DNA of 5,452 nucleotides from Oscillospiraceae bacterium (GTDB lineage Bacteria; Bacillota; Clostridia; Oscillospirales; Ruminococcaceae): the NCBI GenBank assembly GCA_900765125.1, contig CAAFQL010000135.1, forward strand, positions 1 through 5,452, in the 5' to 3' direction. The notes beneath the pieces were generated by a model. That model saw only the letters and a list, made by a program, of their open reading frames with translations. It was not told where the DNA came from and made no database searches. The translations under genes and the position numbers were made by a program. Below, piece after piece: positions 1 through 5,213 of the stretch (position 1 is its first letter; each line of letters opens with the position of its first letter).

Positions 1-361
1 CACGCAGAGAACGGCTTACTTTTATTTGATTGAAATCACGGAGGTAGCGTCTAAGCTCTCCGCTTATCATAGGTACGCAGTAGGTAGAGAATCGTACTTC
101 TTTTGTAAGGTCAAAATTATTGATAGCTTTGATGAGTCCAACTACGCCTACCTGAAACAGATCGTCAGCGTCCTCGCCTCTGCCTGCAAAACGCTGGATA
201 ACGCTAAGCACAAGTCTGAGATTGCCTTTGATGAGCTTATCTCGTGCCTCTTTGCTGCCTGTATCACGTATTTCACGGAGCAGTTCCATTTTTTCCTTTT
301 CACCCAGTACACAAAGCTCCGATGTATTTATTCCCGATATCATAACCTTCTGAAATGCCAT
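1..361 (-). CDS. sigG: RNA polymerase sporulation sigma factor SigG (N-terminal part, 3' end off window)
   Basis: The minus strand from ATG 361-359 reads 120 codons without a stop and runs off the left edge. The product is a sigma-70 family factor of the sporulation type; SigG directs late gene expression in the forespore after engulfment. The assignment rests on a SigG-type N-terminus (MAFQKVMISGINTSEL), then region 2 with GNLRLVLSVIQRF (residues 46-58), RGEDADDLFQVG (61-72), a core-binding and -10 recognition segment with NNFDL and FSTY (81-94), GELRRYLRD (101-109) and VSRSLR (115-120). These match SigG better than SigF, which usually has KNMRLVWSVVQRF here. AAGGAGGTT at 377-369 (minus strand) lies 7 nt before the ATG and supports the start. 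The gene diverges from the kinase gene at 564. Whether spoIIGA-sigE sits nearby, as in Bacillus, cannot be seen. The 153-codon plus-strand reading frame over this region is its antisense shadow. Confidence 0.93.
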   Translation of the reverse strand, partial: MAFQKVMISGINTSELCVLGEKEKMELLREIRDTGSKEARDKLIKGNLRLVLSVIQRFAGRGEDADDLFQVGVVGLIKAINNFDLTKEVRFSTYCVPMISGELRRYLRDFNQIKVSRSLR

Positions 362-390
362 ATCTCAGAACCTCCTTGCATTTTTATAGA

Positions 391-420
391 AAGTATTCCC
401 ATGAGAGAAAATTTTAATCA
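391..420 (-). promoter_or_regulatory. Candidate forespore (SigF/SigG-type) promoter of sigG
   Basis: On the minus strand, GGGAATACTT (400-391) fits every fixed position of the SigF -10 consensus GGNNANAMTN. TGATTA (420-415), 14 bp upstream, is close to the SigF/SigG -35 (GYWTA or GHATR, one mismatch). Read as SigG, the same site gives GATTA, 17 bp, AATACTT against CATWHTA. Initiation near 384 would leave a leader of about 23 nt carrying the ribosome binding site. sigG is known to be transcribed by SigF and then by SigG itself in Bacillus, so an element of this kind is expected here. The SigF spacer is shorter than the usual 15-16 bp, so the exact alignment is uncertain. Confidence 0.5.
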
Positions 421-495
421 ATGTGTAATAGCGGTAGTATTTTCCAAACAAAAAAATCGAAAATATAAAAGAATTTTTAAAGCTTGAACAAGCCC

Positions 496-524
496 TTGCA
501 ATAGAAACGGATAAGTGATATAAT
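496..524 (+). promoter_or_regulatory. Sigma-A promoter of the kinase-nadE-pyrE group
   Basis: TTGCAA (496-501) and a perfect TATAAT (519-524) are separated by 17 bp. A TG at 516-517 adds an extended -10. Initiation near 531 would give a leader of about 33 nt before the ATG at 564. The promoter is back to back with the sigG promoter region. Confidence 0.85.
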
Positions 525-548
525 TATTTTATAGTAAATTATTATAGT

Positions 549-555
549 AAAGGAG
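549..555 (+). promoter_or_regulatory. Ribosome binding site deciding the kinase start
   Basis: AAAGGAG lies 8 nt before ATG 564. The in-frame TTG at 558 is only 2 nt from it, too close for initiation, so ATG 564 is chosen. Confidence 0.85.
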
Positions 556-563
556 TATTGCCC

Positions 564-1070
564 ATGAGCAACTTCATTATGATAGGTATGCCGGGTTCAG
601 GCAAGAGCACATTGGGAAGAATTTTTGCGGAAAATATCGGCTATGATTTTATAGATACAGATGACTTGATTATGGAGCATTATAAAAGACCGCTGAAGGA
701 ACTCATTGATGAGTTAGGTGTAGAGGGTTTTATAGAAGCTGAGGGTAAGATACTGGAAACTGTAAACGTACAGAATACCGTTATTGCAACAGGCGGAAGT
801 GCAATATACAGCAAAGGCGGTATGGATCATCTGGAAAGTATTGGAAAGGTAGTTTATCTTTGCTATACTCTTGAGGATATTGAAACACGTGTGGGAAATC
901 TCATTACAAGAGGAGTTGTATGCAGAAACTGCAAGACGCTCAATGAGCTTTTTGAACAGAGAAAACCATATTATGAGCGATATGCCGATATTATAGTTCA
1001 TCTGGAACACGCATCAGTTGGAAAAAGCATTCAAAAACTAAAAAATGCTATATTGGATTACGTAGACTGA
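564..1070 (+). CDS. Shikimate kinase-like P-loop kinase (AroK family, divergent substrate site)
   Basis: This is a 168-residue protein, the usual size for shikimate kinase, which phosphorylates shikimate at O3 with ATP in the cytoplasmic aromatic amino acid pathway. Visible motifs are a Walker A loop GMPGSGKS (residues 8-15), IDTDDLI (30-36, the acidic site that binds the acceptor sugar ring in AroK), IATGGSAIYS (74-83, Walker B-like glycine motif), TRG (115-117) in the lid and EQRKPYYERYAD (131-142), matching the R-x-P-x-Y motif. Two expected substrate-side features differ. The FRxxE arginine (Arg58 in the Mycobacterium enzyme) is isoleucine 57, and the third glycine of GGG is serine 79. From memory, the TGGSA form occurs in other clostridial and deltaproteobacterial proteins annotated as shikimate kinase, so it may mark a subfamily rather than decay. 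The fold and ATP use are well supported; shikimate as the substrate is less so, hence no symbol. It is the first gene after promoter 496-524 and precedes nadE by 81 bp. Confidence 0.85.
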   Translation: MSNFIMIGMPGSGKSTLGRIFAENIGYDFIDTDDLIMEHYKRPLKELIDELGVEGFIEAEGKILETVNVQNTVIATGGSAIYSKGGMDHLESIGKVVYLCYTLEDIETRVGNLITRGVVCRNCKTLNELFEQRKPYYERYADIIVHLEHASVGKSIQKLKNAILDYVD

Positions 1071-1151
1071 TTTGGGCAAAATACATACAGAGATAATATA
1101 ACCGAAGAAGCTGTTTGCTTTTTAATTTTTTTAAAATAAAGGAGGAGAGCT

Positions 1152-3077
1152 ATGAGGGACGGATTTGTTAAGATTGCCTGTGCTACACCTGATCTTCATG
1201 TGGCAGACTGCGATTACAATACAGATAAAATTATTGATATGATAAAAGATGCATACTCAATGGGAGTAAAAGCAGTGTGCTTTCCTGAGCTTTCGATCAC
1301 AGGGTACACTTGCGGTGATTTGTTTTTTCAATCAGCGCTTGGAAAATCTGCTGAGGAAAATCTGCTGAGAATAGTAATTGATACTGCTGAAATGGAAATA
1401 GTATCCATTGTCGGACTTCCATTTCCTTATATGGGCAAGCTCTATAACTGCGCTGCTGTAATATTTAAGGGAGAGATACTTGGAATTGTGCCTAAGACAA
1501 ATATCCCGAATTACAGCGAATTTTATGAAGCAAGGTACTTTGCTCCGGGTTTTGAATCTGATTTTGACACTATTGTTGACGGCAAAAATGTTACCTTTGG
1601 AACGAATCAGATATTTGAGTGCAGTAATATGTCAGGGTTTAGTTTCGCCGTTGAAATATGCGAGGATATATGGGTAGGGGACACACCTTCTGTAAAGCAC
1701 GTAAGATCAGGTGCGGCAATTATTTTCAATCTTTCAGCAAGTGATGAGATAATTGGAAAATCTGATTACAGACGTACTATTGTAAAGGCAAAGTCTGGAA
1801 GTCTTATATGTGCATACGCATATGCAGATGCAGGTATAGGTGAATCTACTACGGATATGGTTTTTGCAGGACACAATATTATTGCTGAGAACGGTTCTGT
1901 TCTTGCTGAGTCTCCGCTTTTTGAAAATGGACTTTGTATGGCAGATATTGATGTTTACAGGATCCTTAAAGATCGTAAGACAACAAATACATGGCAGTAC
2001 AGTGACCATAATTACACTATCAACACGTTTGATATGTGTATTTCTGAGACAAAGCTTGACCGCCATTTCCCGAGATATCCATTTGTGCCGTCTGATAAAA
2101 CAAGTCTTGACAGCAACTGTGAGGAGATACTCACACTTCAGTCAGTGGGACTTATGAAAAGGCTTGGTCATATAGGCTGTAAAAATGCTGTTGTTGGACT
2201 TTCAGGCGGACTTGATTCTACTCTTGCACTGATAGTTATGGCTCATGCCTTTGATATGCTTCACCTTGACAGGAGCGGTATTATAGCTGTTACAATGCCT
2301 TGTTTTGGTACAACAGACAGAACCTATAATAATGCCTGCCGTCTTGCGAAATCTTATGGTGCCACTCTTCGTGAAGTGCCTATTGCAGATAGTGTAATGC
2401 AGCATTTTAAGGATATAGGACATGATCCGGACATTCACGATGTAACATATGAGAATTCTCAGGCTCGTGAGAGAACACAGATCCTTATGGATATAGCAAA
2501 TCAGAGCGGTGGAATTGTAATAGGTACCGGAGATTTATCTGAGCTTGCTCTTGGCTGGGCAACTTATAATGGCGATCATATGAGTATGTATGGTGTAAAT
2601 ACGTCTATTCCGAAAACACTTGTACGCTATCTGGTTGCATATGAGGCTTCTGTTACTACGGACAAGGGGCTTTCCAAGGTTCTTCTTGATGTGCTTGATA
2701 CGCCTGTAAGTCCGGAGCTTCTGCCGCCTGAAAAGGACGGTACTATCTCTCAGAAAACAGAGGATATTGTAGGACCTTATGAACTGCATGATTTCTTTCT
2801 GTATTATGTTATCCGCTTCGGATTTGCTCCGAAGAAGATATATCGTCTGGCTTGTACTGCCTTTGACGGTGTGTACGATAATGACACTATTCTTAAGTGG
2901 CTGAAGAAATTCTACTGGAGATTTTTCTCTCAGCAGTTTAAGCGTTCATGTATGCCAGACGGACCTAAAGTGGGTAGTGTTACGCTTTCTCCACGAGGTG
3001 ACTGGAGGATGCCAAGTGATGCCTCTGTAAACCTATGGCAGAAAGAACTTGATTCTATAATCTCTGCTAATAATTGA
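1152..3077 (+). CDS. nadE: Glutamine-dependent NAD+ synthetase
   Basis: The 641-residue protein carries out the last step of NAD+ synthesis: ATP-dependent amidation of nicotinic acid adenine dinucleotide, with ammonia taken from glutamine. The length fits the two-domain form (the Mycobacterium enzyme has about 680 residues). The N-terminal nitrilase-type glutaminase domain (about 1-300) has its full catalytic triad: Glu46 in FPELSITGY, Lys115 in IVPKTNIPN and Cys170 in AVEICEDIW. The C-terminal synthetase domain (about 320-641) has the pyrophosphatase loop VGLSGGLDST (348-357), GTGDLSELALGWATYNGDH (458-476) and the family's C-terminal block with PKVGSVTLSPRGDWRMPSD (605-623). All key residues are present, so the enzyme should be active and not depend on free ammonia. 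AAAGGAGG (1138-1145) lies 6 nt before the ATG. pyrE follows after 13 bp and its ribosome binding site touches the nadE stop, so the two are probably translated in series. Confidence 0.97.
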   Translation: MRDGFVKIACATPDLHVADCDYNTDKIIDMIKDAYSMGVKAVCFPELSITGYTCGDLFFQSALGKSAEENLLRIVIDTAEMEIVSIVGLPFPYMGKLYNCAAVIFKGEILGIVPKTNIPNYSEFYEARYFAPGFESDFDTIVDGKNVTFGTNQIFECSNMSGFSFAVEICEDIWVGDTPSVKHVRSGAAIIFNLSASDEIIGKSDYRRTIVKAKSGSLICAYAYADAGIGESTTDMVFAGHNIIAENGSVLAESPLFENGLCMADIDVYRILKDRKTTNTWQYSDHNYTINTFDMCISETKLDRHFPRYPFVPSDKTSLDSNCEEILTLQSVGLMKRLGHIGCKNAVVGLSGGLDSTLALIVMAHAFDMLHLDRSGIIAVTMPCFGTTDRTYNNACRLAKSYGATLREVPIADSVMQHFKDIGHDPDIHDVTYENSQARERTQILMDIANQSGGIVIGTGDLSELALGWATYNGDHMSMYGVNTSIPKTLVRYLVAYEASVTTDKGLSKVLLDVLDTPVSPELLPPEKDGTISQKTEDIVGPYELHDFFLYYVIRFGFAPKKIYRLACTAFDGVYDNDTILKWLKKFYWRFFSQQFKRSCMPDGPKVGSVTLSPRGDWRMPSDASVNLWQKELDSIISANN

Positions 3078-3082
3078 AAGGA
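3077..3082 (+). promoter_or_regulatory. Ribosome binding site deciding the pyrE start
   Basis: AAAGGA begins on the last base of the nadE TGA stop and lies 8 nt before ATG 3091. The in-frame ATG at 3082 overlaps this site and cannot be its start, so pyrE is placed at 3091. Confidence 0.85.
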
Positions 3083-3090
3083 TGTTTAAA

Positions 3091-3750
3091 ATGACTTACA
3101 AAGAAGAATTTATTAAATTTATGGTTGATTGTGGAGTACTGACATTTGGTTCATTTACGTTGAAAAGCGGAAGAATTGCTCCCTATTTTATTAATACAGG
3201 CAATTATAAGACCGGTAAGCAGCTGGCTCAGCTGGGCAAATACTATGCCGCTTGTATTAAGGATAATGGAATCGAAGTAGATACTCTCTTTGGCCCTGCT
3301 TATAAGGGTGTTCCGCTGGCTGTAAGTGCTGCTGTGGCTCTTGCCAATGATCATGATACAGAGGTGAACTATTGTTTTGACCGTAAAGAGGTAAAAGATC
3401 ACGGTGAAGGCGGTATGTTCGTAGGAAAGAAGCTTGAGAACGGCGAAAAGGTCGTTATCATTGAAGACGTTATGACCTCCGGCAAGGCTCTGACTGAGGT
3501 TTATCCAAAGCTTAAGGGTGCTGCTGATGTTGATATTACAGGTATGGTTATAACTGTTGACCGTATGGAAAAGGCTCTGGGCAGCGATAATTCTGCCGTT
3601 CAGGAGGCATACAGCAAGTATGGTGTAACGGTTTATGCAATTGTAACTATGGATGATATTATCAATGCTATCAAGGATGGTATTATTCCTTTTGCAGAAT
3701 ATCTGGATGCAATGCTTGCATATCGTAAGGAATATGGCGTAGAAAAATAA
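3091..3750 (+). CDS. pyrE: Orotate phosphoribosyltransferase
   Basis: The 219-residue protein makes orotidine 5'-phosphate from orotate and PRPP, the fifth step of de novo UMP synthesis, in the cytoplasm. It starts with the family's N-terminal helix (MTYKEEFIKFMVDCGVLTFG) and the FTLKSGRIAPYFINTG segment (22-37) that contributes to orotate binding. The mobile catalytic loop DRKEVKDHGEGG (97-108) supplies Arg98, Lys99, Lys102 and His104, and the PRPP motif VVIIEDVMTSGKAL (121-134) is complete. The size is normal for a monofunctional enzyme and there is no fusion to OMP decarboxylase. It is the last gene of the kinase-nadE-pyrE group and is closed by the hairpin at 3769-3825. No PyrR-type attenuator is visible before it. 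No other pyr gene is in the window, so here pyrE travels with NAD synthesis rather than with a pyrimidine cluster. Confidence 0.97.
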   Translation: MTYKEEFIKFMVDCGVLTFGSFTLKSGRIAPYFINTGNYKTGKQLAQLGKYYAACIKDNGIEVDTLFGPAYKGVPLAVSAAVALANDHDTEVNYCFDRKEVKDHGEGGMFVGKKLENGEKVVIIEDVMTSGKALTEVYPKLKGAADVDITGMVITVDRMEKALGSDNSAVQEAYSKYGVTVYAIVTMDDIINAIKDGIIPFAEYLDAMLAYRKEYGVEK

Positions 3751-3768
3751 ATTGTAATACGTTCTGAG

Positions 3769-3825
3769 AAAAGCGTACTGGCTAAGGCAGAAACTTTAAT
3801 TTTTGCCGTTGTCAGTACGCTTTTT
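3769..3825 (+). terminator. Rho-independent terminator after pyrE, long nested hairpin
   Basis: AAAAGCGTACTG (3769-3780) pairs perfectly with CAGTACGCTTTT (3813-3824), with a T run over 3821-3825 directly after the GC-rich part. Inside the 32-nt loop a second stem forms between 3784-3793 (AAGGCA then AAA) and 3801-3810 (TTTTGCC then TT), so the whole is one extended, imperfect hairpin. It begins 18 bp after the pyrE stop and separates it from the next promoter. Confidence 0.9.
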
Positions 3826-3844
3826 AAAAAAATCTAAAAAGGGC

Positions 3845-3873
3845 TTGCATTTTTTTTCAAAATAGTTTATAAT
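3845..3873 (+). promoter_or_regulatory. Sigma-A promoter of the acyltransferase gene
   Basis: TTGCAT (3845-3850) and a perfect TATAAT (3868-3873) are 17 bp apart, the spacer starting with a T run. Initiation near 3880 gives a leader of about 106 nt. The placement directly after the pyrE terminator shows that the acyltransferase is a separate transcription unit. The leader (3880-3985) has only a weak stem-loop, ACTG-TA-CCG (3891-3899) against CGGCAGT (3913-3919), and no riboswitch I recognise. Confidence 0.85.
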
Positions 3874-3985
3874 AGTTACTATATGATAAAACTGTACCGT
3901 CACTATTGTATGCGGCAGTTCAGTTCAGATAATGTTTCATTTGCGATATAACAGATGGAGGTATTATAACTAAAGGATTGATGCT

Positions 3986-4975
3986 ATGAAAAAAAGATAC
4001 AATGCAATAGATGGATTGAGAACGATAGCTTGTATTGGTATTGTTATGATGCATATAAAGGCTAATAATAAATATGAAATATCAGGATTTATCTATAATG
4101 ATTTAATATCTTCGTTTACCAACTTTGTATTTTTGTTTATGACGGTTTCAGCATTTGGTATGTGCTGCGGCTATTATGAAAAAATATTAGCAGGGAAAAT
4201 AAATTTAACTGACTTTTATAAGAAGAGGTACATAAAAATACTTCCCTTTTTCAGTTTTTTGATTTTAGTTGATTTGATTATGGGATTTAGCAAAGAATCG
4301 GTATATGAAGCAATCGCAGATGTAAGTCTTACTTTTGGACTGTTTCCCAATGATATATCTGTGATAGGCGTGGGATGGTTCTTAGGCTTGATATTTGTCT
4401 TTTACATGATCTTTCCGTTTTTTTGCGTTCTTATTGAAACAAAGGCAAGAGCATGGATAATGTTTGCTATTTCATTGATACTGAATTACGTTGGCTCTAC
4501 GTATTTTGAACTTAGTAGAAAAAACATTATTTATAGTATGTGTTTTTTCTTCCTTGGCGGCTTGATTTATCTATATCGTGATAAACTGAGCGAAGTAAAA
4601 GCTTATGTTATTGTTCCCGTTTTAGTTGCTTCAGTTATTGTGTATTACTTGCTTGACGGAAACATATACGTATGTCTTCTTGTTTCAGCGATAATGCTTA
4701 TATTTGCTCTTACAAAATCTGGAAAAATTATGGAAAACAAGGTGACAAAGTTTATAAGTTCAATTAGTATGGAGATTTATCTGTCACATATGGTGATTTT
4801 CAGGGCAGTTGAAAAGCTGGGATTAAATAATAGATTTGGTAATGGCGTACCTCAATATCTTATTACAGTTGTGTTAGTACTTGGAGGAACAATTATATTT
4901 TCCTATATAATGAGTAGAGTTATCTCTATCACAACAAAAAGTATTAGTAATAAGATTGCAGAAAGAAAAATATAA
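3986..4975 (+). CDS. Membrane acyltransferase of the acyltransferase 3 family
   Basis: The 329-residue protein is an integral membrane protein with about nine or ten hydrophobic segments (for example 11-27, 43-62, 85-102, 127-149, 181-197, 205-223, 226-243, 289-311). It has family landmarks: DGLRTIACIGIVMMHI (9-24) with the Arg12/His23 pair proposed to be catalytic, YKKRYIKILP (78-87) on the cytoplasmic side, a WFL motif (131-133) and SMEIYLSH (261-268). Family members use acyl-CoA to acylate, often O-acetylate, surface sugars such as exopolysaccharide, teichoic acid or peptidoglycan precursors; the substrate here cannot be told. There is no SGNH esterase domain, so it is the short, membrane-only form. 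AAAGGA (3972-3977) lies 8 nt before the ATG. The gene has its own promoter and no polysaccharide neighbours. It is clearly more AT-rich than nadE or pyrE: three 60-base stretches counted by hand (4081, 4201, 4741) gave 22, 23 and 30 percent GC against 45 percent at 3481 in pyrE. That suggests different ancestry or simply a membrane-protein codon bias. Confidence 0.88.
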   Translation: MKKRYNAIDGLRTIACIGIVMMHIKANNKYEISGFIYNDLISSFTNFVFLFMTVSAFGMCCGYYEKILAGKINLTDFYKKRYIKILPFFSFLILVDLIMGFSKESVYEAIADVSLTFGLFPNDISVIGVGWFLGLIFVFYMIFPFFCVLIETKARAWIMFAISLILNYVGSTYFELSRKNIIYSMCFFFLGGLIYLYRDKLSEVKAYVIVPVLVASVIVYYLLDGNIYVCLLVSAIMLIFALTKSGKIMENKVTKFISSISMEIYLSHMVIFRAVEKLGLNNRFGNGVPQYLITVVLVLGGTIIFSYIMSRVISITTKSISNKIAERKI

Positions 4976-5082
4976 TAAAATCAAAATGTTGATTATAAAC
5001 AAGATTCTTTATTTGAATAATAAATCGTAAACATATGAGATTATATGAAAGTTCAACTGCATGGTAAAACTGTGCAGTATAT

Positions 5083-5157
5083 GCCGCTTTAGTTAAATGG
5101 ATATAACAAACCCCTCCTAAGGGTTAGTTGAGGGTTCGATTCCCCCAAGCGGTGCCA
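5083..5157 (+). tRNA. tRNA-Arg, anticodon CCT, CCA encoded
   Basis: The cloverleaf can be drawn in full. The acceptor stem is GCCGCTT (5083-5089) with AAGCGGT (5147-5153), ending in a G-U pair. The D stem is GTTA/TAAC (5092-5095, 5104-5107) around an AATGGATA loop. The anticodon stem is AACCC/GGGTT (5109-5113, 5121-5125) around loop CTCCTAA, placing anticodon CCT at 5116-5118. The T arm is GAGGG-TTCGATT-CCCCC (5130-5146). The discriminator is G5154 and CCA is 5155-5157. CCT reads the arginine codon AGG. The T stem has one A-C mismatch at its second pair. No convincing promoter is visible in the 107 bp between the acyltransferase stop and the tRNA. Confidence 0.95.
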
Positions 5158-5163
5158 ATTATT

Positions 5164-5196
5164 GCCACATGCGTTTTTGCGTGTGGCTATATTTTT
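5164..5196 (+). terminator. Hairpin terminator directly after tRNA-Arg
   Basis: GCCACATGC (5164-5172) pairs with GCGTGTGGC (5179-5187), nine pairs with one G-U, around a GTTTTT loop. The T-rich tail TATATTTTT follows (5188-5196). It starts 7 nt after the CCA end and stops 17 nt before the ATG of the next gene. Confidence 0.8.
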
Positions 5197-5213
5197 ATAT
5201 GAGGAGGAAAATT

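Noticed and set aside
26..487. Plus-strand reading frame of 153 codons
   Set aside because: It is the antisense of sigG: the minus strand encodes unmistakable sigma region 2 motifs with a proper ribosome binding site, while this frame has no recognisable domain or ribosome binding site.
482..493. Perfect palindrome GCTTGAACAAGC just upstream of the -35 at 496
   Set aside because: It could be an operator, but at 12 bp it may be chance, and as a hairpin it has only four pairs around a tetraloop. No known regulator site matches, so it was not annotated.
1072..1099. Possible internal promoter for nadE (TTGGGC, 16 bp, TAATAT)
   Set aside because: The -35 matches the consensus at only three of six positions and the -10 at four, so it is not distinguishable from AT-rich background.
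4979..4994. Hairpin AATCAA-AATG-TTGATT after the acyltransferase stop
   Set aside because: The stem is six mostly A-T pairs without a T tail, too weak to call a terminator.
4976..5082. Promoter search before tRNA-Arg (TTGATT 4989, TTGAAT 5013, TTCAAC 5052)
   Set aside because: None of these -35-like hexamers has a good -10 at 16-18 bp, or the -10 would be inside or right at the tRNA start.
5083..5157. tRNA-Arg as an attachment site for an integrated element
   Set aside because: The 3' end of the tRNA is not repeated elsewhere in the window and no integrase gene is present, so there is no direct support.
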